A stretch of 64,000 bases of DNA from NCBI GenBank assembly GCA_937883755.1, contig CAKZYA010000062.1:186001-250000 (forward strand), written 5' to 3'. A program made the position numbers and the translations under genes. The notes under the pieces were generated by a model. It was not told where the DNA came from and searched no databases. It was given only the letters and a program-made list of their open reading frames with translations. This document shows positions 9,571 to 18,824 of the stretch, one piece after another (the first letter of the stretch is position 1; each line of letters opens with the position of its first letter). The stretch comes from an uncultured Flammeovirgaceae bacterium. GTDB lineage: Bacteria > Bacteroidota > Bacteroidia > Cytophagales > Cyclobacteriaceae.

Positions 9571-10524
9571 TCACTCATCCCACAAGTTCGCCATTGTGTA
9601 GGAATTGCCTTCGTGTATCCAGAGAGCTCCGTCAATATGGCGACGATGTTTGTCTAGTTGAGACAATTGTTGCATATCCTCCTCGCTGAGCGAAACTTCA
9701 GCAGCGTCGAGATTTTGCTTGATTCGTTTAGGATTTACCGATTTGGGAATGACCGAGGTTTCGCGTTCTACGCCCCAACTGAGCAGCACCTGTGCAGGCG
9801 AACAATTATGCTTCGCGGCAATTTGGTTGATCGTTGGTTCTTCTAGCAGATTAATATCATCTTCCTTCTTCAATCGCTCCGGTCGGTCGTTAGAACCAAG
9901 AGGCGAGTAGGCCGTGATGTGGATGTTTTCACTCTTGCAGTAATCAACTAAATCAGGCTGCTGCAACAGCGGGTGCATTTCCACCTGATTCATCTCTGGT
10001 TGATGATTCGCCTGCTCTTTCAGACCTTTCAGCTTCTTTACACTAAAGTTAGAAACTCCAATATGTTTGGCTAACCCCTGCTCTTTCAACGCTTCCATCG
10101 CTCGCCAGGTATCAATAATTGGAGCTTCTTCCAAACTCAAAAAATCTTCTCCTGATTGGGGATAAACTGTTCCGGGTTTTAGTACTACCGGCCAATGCAT
10201 CAGGTACAAATCTAAATACTCTAGCTGTAGATCGCTTAAAGTTTTTTCCAGAGCAGGTTGTACATCTTCGGGCATATGAGCACTGTTCCAAAGCTTAGAA
10301 GTAATCCAGAGTTCTTCCCGCTTTACAATTCCATCAGAGAATACTTTGCTGAGAGCTTCTCCAATTTCGGCTTCGTTTCCGTAAATGGCGGCACAATCAA
10401 TATGTCGATAGCCTATTTTAATAGCCTCAATAACCGCATCGTGTACATCGCCCGGATCAGATTTCCAAGTTCCTAGCCCGATGGCAGCCATTGTATCTCC
10501 GTTGCTAAATGTCAGTTTTTTCAT
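9571..10524 (-). CDS. Aldo/keto reductase
   Basis: NADPH-dependent (beta/alpha)8-barrel reductase of 317 residues. The catalytic tetrad Asp43, Tyr48, Lys77 and His110 is intact (HIDCAAIYGNE, WITSKLW, LMHWP). The cofactor-binding segment SVIPKSVNPKRIKQN near residues 254-268 is also present. The sequence is closest to AKR-type alcohol dehydrogenase/aldose reductase-like enzymes that reduce aldehydes or sugars. Length is normal. It lies downstream of the glycosidase-like gene on the same strand with a 177-bp gap, so co-transcription is possible but not shown. Confidence 0.92.
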   Translation of the reverse strand: MKKLTFSNGDTMAAIGLGTWKSDPGDVHDAVIEAIKIGYRHIDCAAIYGNEAEIGEALSKVFSDGIVKREELWITSKLWNSAHMPEDVQPALEKTLSDLQLEYLDLYLMHWPVVLKPGTVYPQSGEDFLSLEEAPIIDTWRAMEALKEQGLAKHIGVSNFSVKKLKGLKEQANHQPEMNQVEMHPLLQQPDLVDYCKSENIHITAYSPLGSNDRPERLKKEDDINLLEEPTINQIAAKHNCSPAQVLLSWGVERETSVIPKSVNPKRIKQNLDAAEVSLSEEDMQQLSQLDKHRRHIDGALWIHEGNSYTMANLWDE

Positions 10525-10701
10525 AGTTAGTGTTTTATTATTCCAGTGTTCGTGTATTCAGGTGTTCAGGTAAAAACATAGACATCTGAATGCACTTTTG
10601 GTTAATGACCAATCAGATGTGGGAATGTTTGATCTAGCTCGAATTAATCTACGGTTCTTAGACTAGAGAAGATTCGCAATAGTGGACTGACATCAGACGG
10701 T

Positions 10702-12897
10702 CTAATCTACCTGAGCAATTTTAATATCCTGTTGAGCCCATTCGGTAGCCTTCACCCAATCTACATTTCCTACCCGGTTGGTCCAAATTGGATTGATATT
10801 TTGCTCCATAGCCACATCTACGTACTGCTTCCAGAAGTCTAACGCTTCGGTTAGCTCACTCACTGCCTTCGTTTGATACGATTTATCTTTGGTTTCACGG
10901 TATAATGCTACATAGGTGGATCCGGCAATTTTATGGGCATAGTACTTTCCCATCAGCGAGATGGTTTTAATATCATACAAAGTAACCTGAAGCTCCGCGT
11001 TGCCTCCGTCTTCTAACGAGCTAAGTAATTGCATTGCGGTATCAGCGTGTTTATGAAGCTGCTGTGAGATTTCTAAAGGAGTACGTAGCAACGTTGTTTC
11101 ATCATTAACAATCATCTTCACATAATCAGGGATGGTCTGGTTACCAGCTTTTTCGTGTACCGGATAATTAATGAAGGTATTTACATCATGAAAGCCCGTT
11201 GAGTTTCCCGCATTTTCAGGACGACTCCGGCAGCCTTCTATGTACCACAGAAAGTCTACTCTACCCCAGTGAAACCCAGTAGTTACTGGATACACCATCG
11301 ACGCTTCGTGCCAGGCCTGGAAGAGTTGGGTAGCATTAATTTCCGGGAATTGGGTTTGTAGTATTTCTGTAAATCGGTCATTGGTTGTAGCTGGATCGTA
11401 GGCAAGCCGTCCCCAAAGCATCCAGTGGTACCAGTGCTTCTTTATTTCTAGCTGTCGGGGTTCTGCTGCATTTTTAGTCGTAAATTCCCGCCCCCATATC
11501 CATTGGTCTGATCCGTAGTAAACACCCCGAGATACTTCGTAGGGTATATTCTCGATAAACTCTCGGACAAAATCGGGGGAGCCCCAGCGGAAATAGTAAG
11601 CGTCATCGTTGCGGAGCGTCCAGATCGTTTTTAGATGCCCAATATTTTTGACAAACTCCTGATGATAGGGCTGCTCGGTGGCACTAAACACATGAGCTTT
11701 GGCGTACTTGAAGCTATAGATGAACTCGATATTTTCCTGATCAATTAACGGGGTAAACTTCTCAGCAATGTACTGTGGATCGGCCTGATGCTGACGGTGA
11801 ATAAACATAAACTGACGATCAGGCATTTCCTGAGCTACTTCCAACATTCCCTGACCGTAGGTATCAAACGCCCAATCTTCTTTCTGTTCAAAGCTGACCT
11901 CTTTCATATTTTCTCCCGTGGTTAGCCCGATTCCGGCCAGGTCAGGGTAGGTCTGGAGCATGGCAGCTACACTTTTCTTGAAATAATCTACGGTAACCTC
12001 GTTGTCAATATCGGTCGTAATACCGTATTGTCCGTCGGTACCGTTGACGAAGATATTCCAGGTAATAAAATAAATATCTACGTTCCTACTCTTCGCGTAA
12101 GCCATTACCTCCCGCCAAAACTTGATCTTTTCGTCAATACTGATTTCTTTGATTACCGAATAGTGATCCAATATTTCTGGCGAATCTAGCCCTTGAGCGC
12201 CTAAGCTATAGTACTCATCCCAGGTAGCTGTAGATTTGTGTACATCGTCTAAAGCAATATCAGCATAGTCAGGGACTTTTACTAAAGATGGAAATGGATG
12301 TAAGCTCCAGAAGGAAATAAAGTTGTAGCGGTAGCGCGCAATTTGATCGATGTACTCTCGCCAAAATTCCATGTTCCACATTTCACCAATATTCTTCTGA
12401 GCCACGTCACTAGCATCGGTGTAGCTAGGCGATCGGGCATCCAACGGAATATTGAATTTCGTTCCCCTCATTTCCATATAAGGGTTATGCGACATTTCCC
12501 GAACATCAGCTAGGCCGTGAATTTTAATTTGTTCGGCTAATTCTAGTCCTCCGTACATCGCTCCTGCTGCATCTATTCCGGTAATAATTACTTGGTTATC
12601 AGCTTTCTTCAGACTAAATCCTTCAGGTTTTAGGGTAGAGTTGTCTTCTTCTACTAGAATTACTATGTCGGCATCGTCATCACTTTTTATCTCAACATCA
12701 AAATCTTTTTCGGTCAGTGACTGCTGAATTTCACCAATGGCAAACTGGATGGTGGGGCTTTCATCGCTCGTATAAATAGTAATGGATTTTTCTTCAGGAG
12801 AAGTACACCTCCATAGGGTAGTAACCAGCAGAAGTAAACAGCAAGTCTTTTGGCTGAGAATAGTAAAACGGCTAAGATCGATTAGCAATCTTTTCAT
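10702..12897 (-). CDS. Secreted alpha-glucuronidase/GH67-like protein
   Basis: An exported protein of about 731 residues. An N-terminal hydrophobic segment (LLLLVTTLWRC) is a signal; the Arg before Cys makes a standard lipobox doubtful. Residues about 40-135 look like the small alpha/beta N-domain of GH67, GH20 and related enzymes. MRGTKFNIPLDARSP follows, then a probable TIM barrel (IARYRYNFISFW, YFITWNIFVNG, GIGLTTGENM, FIHRQHQADP). The C-terminal part is helical. The best guess is a glucuronidase-like hydrolase of plant or algal polysaccharide, but catalytic acids cannot be assigned with confidence. The start is at the second ATG, 33 bp inside the longest reading. Confidence 0.65.
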   Translation of the reverse strand: MKRLLIDLSRFTILSQKTCCLLLLVTTLWRCTSPEEKSITIYTSDESPTIQFAIGEIQQSLTEKDFDVEIKSDDDADIVILVEEDNSTLKPEGFSLKKADNQVIITGIDAAGAMYGGLELAEQIKIHGLADVREMSHNPYMEMRGTKFNIPLDARSPSYTDASDVAQKNIGEMWNMEFWREYIDQIARYRYNFISFWSLHPFPSLVKVPDYADIALDDVHKSTATWDEYYSLGAQGLDSPEILDHYSVIKEISIDEKIKFWREVMAYAKSRNVDIYFITWNIFVNGTDGQYGITTDIDNEVTVDYFKKSVAAMLQTYPDLAGIGLTTGENMKEVSFEQKEDWAFDTYGQGMLEVAQEMPDRQFMFIHRQHQADPQYIAEKFTPLIDQENIEFIYSFKYAKAHVFSATEQPYHQEFVKNIGHLKTIWTLRNDDAYYFRWGSPDFVREFIENIPYEVSRGVYYGSDQWIWGREFTTKNAAEPRQLEIKKHWYHWMLWGRLAYDPATTNDRFTEILQTQFPEINATQLFQAWHEASMVYPVTTGFHWGRVDFLWYIEGCRSRPENAGNSTGFHDVNTFINYPVHEKAGNQTIPDYVKMIVNDETTLLRTPLEISQQLHKHADTAMQLLSSLEDGGNAELQVTLYDIKTISLMGKYYAHKIAGSTYVALYRETKDKSYQTKAVSELTEALDFWKQYVDVAMEQNINPIWTNRVGNVDWVKATEWAQQDIKIAQVD

Positions 12898-13133
12898 GAG
12901 CTTTGTTATAAGATTAGGTTGTAGTAACATATAAGTACCAAGTGATAGATTTAGCTAATGAAGCCTTACCTCTACTGCCTCATCAGCCAATTATTCATGC
13001 AGGTGCTGTAAAGTAGCCTCACCTAAGTAATTACCAGATTTTTTCAGCAAAAGCCAAGTACTACTCACCTACTACATGTATTCTGGGGAACAGCTAATAT
13101 CTACTGAAACCCTCAGATGCATACAAGAACCCT

Positions 13134-13153
13134 ATTACGAAATAATTCGTAAT
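13134..13153. promoter_or_regulatory. BlaI-type operator O1
   Basis: Perfect inverted repeat with half-sites ATTACGAA and TTCGTAAT around the 4-bp centre ATAA. It lies just upstream of the -35/-33 element of the blaI-like gene. An identical pair of half-sites recurs downstream of the promoter. This is the expected layout for autoregulation by a dimeric BlaI/MecI repressor. Confidence 0.85.
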
Positions 13154-13157
13154 TCTC

Positions 13158-13188
13158 TTGACATCCTAAATCCTTTTCGTTACAATTG
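13158..13188 (+). promoter_or_regulatory. Promoter of the blaI-blaR1-like operon
   Basis: TTGACA is followed after 17 bp by TACAAT, which reads as a classic sigma-70 promoter. Read in the Bacteroidota way, TTG is followed after 20 bp by TACAATTG, one mismatch from TAnnTTTG. It is placed between the two identical operators. Confidence 0.75.
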
Positions 13189-13189
13189 T

Positions 13190-13209
13190 ATTACGAAACA
13201 ATTCGTAAT
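13190..13209. promoter_or_regulatory. BlaI-type operator O2
   Basis: Second copy of the inverted repeat, half-sites ATTACGAA and TTCGTAAT around ACAA. It lies between the -10/-7 element and the ATG, ending 3 bp before the start codon. A repressor bound here would block initiation of both genes. The two operator centres are 56 bp apart, about five helical turns. Confidence 0.85.
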
Positions 13210-13212
13210 ACC

Positions 13213-13614
13213 ATGAATAAGCTAAAATTTCCTAAGCCATCCGAGAACGAGCTAGCGATTTTACAAATACTGTGGGAGCGAGAACCCGCTACCGTAAAGG
13301 AAGTAAATGAGGTTCTTAATCAGAAAAAGCCCACCGGCTACACCACTACGCTCAAGTTGATGCAGATTATGCACGATAAAGGTTTAGTGACCCGCACTAC
13401 CGAAGGAGCCAAGGGTAAGTCCCATCTATACTCGTCGGCAGTAACCGAGAAGCAAGTGAACGGACAACTGCTCGATCAATTTATTCAGCGGGTTTTCCGG
13501 GGTTCGGCCAGTTCTATGGTTATGCGGGCCATTGGTCGCTCTGAAATCTCTCCCGAGGAGATAGAAGAAATACGAAATTTTTTAGATGGTCTAGATAACA
13601 ATCCTCCGTCATGA
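13213..13614 (+). CDS. BlaI/MecI/CopY family transcriptional repressor
   Basis: Winged-helix repressor of 133 residues. The N-terminal DNA-binding domain ([18 protein letters not shown], then [18 protein letters not shown]) matches BlaI/MecI, followed by a C-terminal dimerisation helix pair. In the known systems the partner membrane protease is activated by a signal and the repressor is then cleaved. A longer reading from an upstream TTG would start inside the -10 element and operator O2, so the ATG is chosen. Its stop overlaps the start of the peptidase gene as ATGA. Confidence 0.92.
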   Translation: MNKLKFPKPSENELAILQILWEREPATVKEVNEVLNQKKPTGYTTTLKLMQIMHDKGLVTRTTEGAKGKSHLYSSAVTEKQVNGQLLDQFIQRVFRGSASSMVMRAIGRSEISPEEIEEIRNFLDGLDNNPPS

Positions 13615-16600
13615 ATTTTTTTACCGAAAATCCATTATTCGCAACAGCTACCGAAGCGTTAGGAATCACTATTCTTCACTCGCTGTGGCAAGGGTTTTTG
13701 CTCCTCTTTTTACTCGCTCTATTCCTTCGCTTCGGTAAGTCTACATCATCTAATATCCGCTTTGCCGTAGCATTTGCTACACTGCTTATTTTTTTAGTGG
13801 CTTTCGGGGGCACTTTCTATCTACAGTGGATTAACCTCGCCCCCCCTCCAATTATCGAACTTTCGGCTGACGTTCCTATAGAAGCAGTCACAGTAGATAC
13901 TGACGAATTTATTGAAGCTACTCCCGAGCCAATTACAGTGATGGAAAGTAGTAGCAACTGGGAAACTGGACTAGTTCGATTGACCCAACTTGCTCCCTGG
14001 TTGGCTTGGCTCTGGGTAGCTGGTAGCTTCTTTTTTGCTTTGCGCTTAGTCAACGGATTGGTACAAAGTCAGCGATTGCGGTACCGCACCCAACCTATTC
14101 CAACTGATTGGCAGCAACGGGCTAAAAAGTTAGCTGAACAACTAGGTATCAATCAAACTATACTATTTGCTAGTACCGACAGAAGCAACACTCCCCTTAC
14201 GCTGGGTTGGCTCAAACCGATTGTTCTTATTCCCGGCAGTTTATTTACCATGATGCCTACTGATCAACTAGAGGCTATCCTTATTCATGAATTAGCCCAC
14301 ATCAAACGCCGCGACTATTTATGGAACCTGGTACAATCAGTAGCCGAAGTAATCCTTTTTTACCATCCGGCTTACTGGTATATTTCGTCGGTACTGGAGC
14401 GGGAGCGAGAGCTTGCTTGCGATAATTTGACGGTAACAGTTACTCGTCAGCCCCGCATTTACGCTCAGGCGTTGCTACAAGTAGCCGTCCGATCTAATCA
14501 GGTTCCGTTACCAAGCGTAGCTGCGGCCAAAAAACGTGGTTTATCTGATCGTATTCAGCAGATTACTCACCCAGGTCGGGCGCAACGCGGTATATCCGTT
14601 CTTCCCTTCCTACTGCTTCTCAGTATGATTAGTTTATCGTTAGCGGCTTTCTCCTGGTATCAGCCCGAGTTAAATAAGTCAGAAGGCAACCTGCGTTCGC
14701 CAGATTATATTGGCTACGGTCAGCGTTACTCCTTTGCTATAAATCTACCAGACCAGTTAGCGTCCTCTTCAGATGAGGATTATCTGATTGGACAGAATAA
14801 TTTTGATCAGAAAATTTCTAGTCCCTGGGTATATTTCCGAGAATCTACCTTATATCTGCTGAACGGAGAAGTGGTGGATGACCCGGAATCAATCAGAATG
14901 GATGCTATCCACCGATTTGAGGTGTACTATGATCCTTTACCGGCACCGCTACAAAATTTAGCTGATAAGAATTACTCCACTGTAGTACGGGCTTTTTCTC
15001 GGGAATACAAACCTTCTAACAATAAGCAACCGTTCAGTGTCAGTGGTCAGATTACTACTCGAGAAGAGGGAAAAGTTCAACCCGTACCCGGAGTTAAAGT
15101 AGAAGTAAAGGAAAGTGGCAAGCAGACGATAACTGATGCAGCGGGGAAATTCCGAATGCCCGCTACCGATGAAGGAACATTAATTGTTCACTGGCCGAAC
15201 GAAACCGTTAGCGAGTTGGAAATTAACGGTCGAGAGTTTTTTCATCTGATTGCTCACACTCCTAAGCACCGCCTGGAGAAATACAGAGATAAGCTCCAGA
15301 AACGCTTAGCTGAACGAATGAGTGAATCCGCTCTAGAAAGGGACAGGAAAGCCATACAACGAGAGATCAATGCATTAGATAAAGCGATTAATTCATTACA
15401 ACAAGATGGGCAAGCGGATACGCTGACTAAAGCTATTCCTCGAGAAGAGACTTCCTCAAGTACTTCCGGTGATTCCGTAAAAATGGCATGGGATGCTTTC
15501 GCACCACTTCCAACGAGCGAACCACTGTATGTGATTGATGGTATTCCGCAATCTAAACGAGTGTTTGATGGTTTGGATTCTGCTGATATTCGCACAGTTA
15601 ACGTATTAAAAGATGCATCAGCCAGGGCTCTTTATGGCGTCCGGGCAACCCACGGAGTAGTGTTGGTTACTACTAAAAATTACCAAGAGCAGATTCCTAG
15701 GTTTACTTATTCCCCGCAGCTACAGCTAGATTCGCTGAACCGCCTTAATCGCTTTGACCATTTGGTAAAGTCGGGGTTTTCTGAGCCTAACCAAAACCCT
15801 CTCTACGTTATTGACGGCATTCCGCAGTCCGGATCTACTGTAGGTGCTTTCAACCAATCGGGTATTAATAATCGCTTGGCTTCTCTTAATCCTGAAGACA
15901 TACTTTCTATCCAAATACTGAAGGATCGCAGCGCGATGGCTATTTACGGGAGCCAAGGAAAAAATGGGGTAATACTTATCACGACTAAAAGAGCGTCTAA
16001 CGTCCGTCACTTAAAGGGACATGTGGTAGAAGAAGAGACGGGAAAGCCACTAGCAGGAGTACAGGTTACCACCTCTAGTAAAACGGTTGTAACCGACGAG
16101 CAAGGCCAGTTTGAGACCTATGTTCCAGATATTGAATCGGCTACTTTGCTGTTTGAAAAGATCGGCTTTGCTGCCCAAAAGGTAGTAGTTGACTCGACCG
16201 AAGCCATTCAGGTGGTAATGAAACCGGGAACGTCTAATCGGACACTCAAACTTGAACGCGACTTCCAGCAGATTATGCATAAGTCGCTATACGTAGTAGA
16301 TGGTGAAGTGAAGAGTATTCAGGAAATGCTGAAATTTGACCAAACCCAAGTACTTTCGGTAGAAACAGTAAAAGTGGAAGGTAACCGATCCGATCAGTTT
16401 GAGGGATTACCGATAGAAGGAAAAGATCAGGTGATTTATGTGACTACTAAAGATGCGCTTTCGTTAGAAGAGATTACAGAGGAAACTGATTCTGTTGACC
16501 TTTCTAACTTCCGTTTGCTTGACCCAGCTGAGCAACCACCAATGCTCATTATCGATGGGATAATTTATTCTGAGGAAGATTTTCCTAGTAATTTGGCTCC

Positions 16601-17678
16601 TAAAGACATTAAATCTATTGAAACAGTAAAAAACGCTGAAGCCCGGAAACGCTACGGAAAAGAAGCGACTGGCGACGCCATTTTAATCACCACAAAAAAC
16701 CCATCTGCTGCCAGGATTATAGAAGGAAAAGTAACTGCCACCGAAAGGGGAGATGCTCTGCCGGGAGTAACCGTCATGGTTGAAGGTACCGACATAGATA
16801 CGGTTACCGACCGGGATGGAAAGTATAGTATTCAAGTGCCCCGAAGTGCTTCAAATTTAGTGTTCTCATCAGCTAGTTCAGAGCAAAAGATTGTTGATAT
16901 TAAAGGCAAAAGAATAGCAAATGTAGAACTAGCCTTTCTCTCACTTGATAATCCAGAGCATACCTTGTTTGTTATAAATGGTGAGATTCGTGAGGATATC
17001 AATACGCTGGACGATCTAGATATAAATTATTATACAATAATTCAGGAGACACCGAAATCGTCTTTACCAATCGAGTATCGTAACAAAGGGTATACTAAAA
17101 TAGTGAAAGCAGTTACTAGGGATTTTCAAGCGTATCTGGAAGATAGAAATATACTAGGAAAGTTAATAGATACAGATAGCGAAGAGCCTCTGATAGGCGC
17201 AGAAATTGCCTGGGTGAGAAAAGAAGGAAACGTTGTATTGGGCCGCACTAACGAACAGGGGGAGTATCAGGTGAAGCTACCAAAAGACGCTAAGATTATC
17301 GGTTATTTCCATCCAGGCTATGTCCCCCACTTGCTACCGGACCGCTTTGTGACAGAATCATTCCCTATGCGATTAACTTTAGCACTAGAGAAGAACCAGA
17401 TTGATAAAGCCGCTTTTGAGAGTAAGCTTAAAGTATATCCTAACCCAGGAAGCCAAAGAGAAGTACAAATAGAGTTTACACTGGAAAATACTGCTAACAT
17501 CAATTTCTATTTTTACAGTAAAGATGGGAGGTTAGTCCATGACTTCAAACCTCTTTATCTACCAGCCGGTGATCAGAATGTAGCACTACCAACTGTTCAA
17601 TTTCCTTCGGATGAGTATCTGTTAGTCATGAAGATCAACGATGGAGCCACGTTCACCCGTCGGGTTCTTCTAGAATAG
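13611..17678 (+). CDS. BlaR1-like M56 metallopeptidase with plug-like repeats and T9SS C-terminus
   Basis: A 1355-residue membrane protein, partner of the BlaI-type repressor. Residues 1-350 are the BlaR1/MecR1 sensor-transducer core: four membrane segments (about 15-42, 48-72, 125-145, 329-349), the zinc motif HELAH (226-230) and ERELACDN (about 264-272). Instead of a penicillin-binding sensor, the outer part has carboxypeptidase-like beta-sandwich modules (near 488, 795, 1045, 1175) alternating with at least four TonB-plug-like units of the type LYVIDG...LYG...GVVLVTTK. The last ~80 residues (LKVYPNPG to TFTRRVLLE) read as a type A T9SS sorting domain. What it senses is unknown. Plug domains on M56 proteins are known in Bacteroidota; the sorting domain on a membrane-anchored peptidase is odd. 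Confidence 0.9.
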   Translation: MNFFTENPLFATATEALGITILHSLWQGFLLLFLLALFLRFGKSTSSNIRFAVAFATLLIFLVAFGGTFYLQWINLAPPPIIELSADVPIEAVTVDTDEFIEATPEPITVMESSSNWETGLVRLTQLAPWLAWLWVAGSFFFALRLVNGLVQSQRLRYRTQPIPTDWQQRAKKLAEQLGINQTILFASTDRSNTPLTLGWLKPIVLIPGSLFTMMPTDQLEAILIHELAHIKRRDYLWNLVQSVAEVILFYHPAYWYISSVLERERELACDNLTVTVTRQPRIYAQALLQVAVRSNQVPLPSVAAAKKRGLSDRIQQITHPGRAQRGISVLPFLLLLSMISLSLAAFSWYQPELNKSEGNLRSPDYIGYGQRYSFAINLPDQLASSSDEDYLIGQNNFDQKISSPWVYFRESTLYLLNGEVVDDPESIRMDAIHRFEVYYDPLPAPLQNLADKNYSTVVRAFSREYKPSNNKQPFSVSGQITTREEGKVQPVPGVKVEVKESGKQTITDAAGKFRMPATDEGTLIVHWPNETVSELEINGREFFHLIAHTPKHRLEKYRDKLQKRLAERMSESALERDRKAIQREINALDKAINSLQQDGQADTLTKAIPREETSSSTSGDSVKMAWDAFAPLPTSEPLYVIDGIPQSKRVFDGLDSADIRTVNVLKDASARALYGVRATHGVVLVTTKNYQEQIPRFTYSPQLQLDSLNRLNRFDHLVKSGFSEPNQNPLYVIDGIPQSGSTVGAFNQSGINNRLASLNPEDILSIQILKDRSAMAIYGSQGKNGVILITTKRASNVRHLKGHVVEEETGKPLAGVQVTTSSKTVVTDEQGQFETYVPDIESATLLFEKIGFAAQKVVVDSTEAIQVVMKPGTSNRTLKLERDFQQIMHKSLYVVDGEVKSIQEMLKFDQTQVLSVETVKVEGNRSDQFEGLPIEGKDQVIYVTTKDALSLEEITEETDSVDLSNFRLLDPAEQPPMLIIDGIIYSEEDFPSNLAPKDIKSIETVKNAEARKRYGKEATGDAILITTKNPSAARIIEGKVTATERGDALPGVTVMVEGTDIDTVTDRDGKYSIQVPRSASNLVFSSASSEQKIVDIKGKRIANVELAFLSLDNPEHTLFVINGEIREDINTLDDLDINYYTIIQETPKSSLPIEYRNKGYTKIVKAVTRDFQAYLEDRNILGKLIDTDSEEPLIGAEIAWVRKEGNVVLGRTNEQGEYQVKLPKDAKIIGYFHPGYVPHLLPDRFVTESFPMRLTLALEKNQIDKAAFESKLKVYPNPGSQREVQIEFTLENTANINFYFYSKDGRLVHDFKPLYLPAGDQNVALPTVQFPSDEYLLVMKINDGATFTRRVLLE

Positions 17679-17722
17679 TAAACTTCGTATTTTTCCAAGA
17701 CTGTCGAAGTCTCAATTTTCTC

Positions 17723-18652
17723 CTAATTCTCTATCCCATGATACGCCACATTCATTTCCATTGGCCCCGCCCACTCTTGGGGAACGGGTATATCTAGTAC
17801 CCAATGAACAGCGTTGATGACCAAGCGTTGAAAGGGTTCCCGGTCAAAATCGTAAGGATGCCCTAGCGTAGTTGTGAAGATTTTACTTCCGAAGGAGTTC
17901 GTACCTGTCCAGGCTACGGGATGGTCAATAGCCTCCTTATTCGGATTAACCGCGCTACCCATCAGCAGCCACTCTGAATTCTCGGTCGGGTAATCGGGCA
18001 GCGTAGTATAGAGCCAAGAAGCAGCATCAAAATTTTGATCTACGCCAGTTAAAATCGGATGATCGGTAACATCCTCAATCACGCTTACTTCGGTAGTGGA
18101 TTCGTGGCCGTAATGGGTATGATTATGCTCGCCACCCCAGCCGGGAGGCGCATTCAGGGCAAATTCGCCAAAAGCATTCCAGTTTTCCAGCTCGTGCCCT
18201 TCCGGGTAATTAAAGGCGTGGGTAGAGGTACGAAAGCCGATCAGAGGTTTTCCGGTTTTGAGATAATCTTCAATATGTTTTACCTGATCGGCGGGCAATC
18301 GTCGCCAACGCAGAAAAAATACGGCCATATCCGCATCTTGCAGCGCTTCTAAACCCGGAATATTCTCTTCAGCATTATAATCCGGCGATGATTTTAGTAC
18401 TACGGTCTTCAAACCATAATTTTTCTCTAGTTCAGCCGCTAACTTAGGCATGGTGCCTTCACTACTGTACTCATGATCTCCGGTAACAAAGACTACCGTT
18501 GGCTGTTCCTCTTCCGGTTCGCTAGCTACCTCCGTTTGGCTAGTAGCTTCTTCACCTTCGCTACTGCTAGAAGATGATCCGCAGCTGTAAAGAAAGATAG
18601 AAGCTACAAAACAATGTAAAATTAGACTTTGGATGGATGATAAGTTAGGCAT
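17723..18652 (-). CDS. ThuA-domain lipoprotein
   Basis: A lipoprotein of about 309 residues: signal peptide with lipobox FLYSC, then a Ser/Glu-rich linker, then a ThuA (class I glutamine-amidotransferase-like) domain with VVFVTGDHEYSSEG, ADMAVFFLRWRRLP, LIGFRTSTHAF, and THYGHESTTEV further on. ThuA proteins are linked to trehalose or other sugar use, but the reaction of the Bacteroidota exported forms is not settled. The start is set at the ATG that gives the lipoprotein signal, 51 bp inside the longest frame. It lies downstream of the SGNH-cytochrome gene on the same strand, a combination frequent in this phylum. Confidence 0.88.
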   Translation of the reverse strand: MPNLSSIQSLILHCFVASIFLYSCGSSSSSSEGEEATSQTEVASEPEEEQPTVVFVTGDHEYSSEGTMPKLAAELEKNYGLKTVVLKSSPDYNAEENIPGLEALQDADMAVFFLRWRRLPADQVKHIEDYLKTGKPLIGFRTSTHAFNYPEGHELENWNAFGEFALNAPPGWGGEHNHTHYGHESTTEVSVIEDVTDHPILTGVDQNFDAASWLYTTLPDYPTENSEWLLMGSAVNPNKEAIDHPVAWTGTNSFGSKIFTTTLGHPYDFDREPFQRLVINAVHWVLDIPVPQEWAGPMEMNVAYHGIEN

Positions 18653-18783
18653 TTTTGCAATTGTTGTGAGTTGATGTTTATTATTGAAGTTTACAAAAAT
18701 CAATCCCCTCGCCCCTTTTCTACCGGGGATACTTCAGGTAAGCTCTTAAGCGGAATTATTAATACTCCTTTACCAAGTTATAA

Positions 18784-18819
18784 CTTTCCCCCTTTCATAA
18801 AGGGGGTTAGGGGGATTTA
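18784..18819. repeat. GC-rich palindromic intergenic repeat
   Basis: CCCCCTTT and AAAGGGGG form a perfect 8-bp stem around CAT, with GGTTAGGGGGATTT trailing. It sits between the SGNH-cytochrome gene and the ThuA gene, where it could act as a terminator. A second, better-formed copy of the same repeat type lies near 63.1 kb. Confidence 0.75.
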
Positions 18820-18824
18820 TATAT

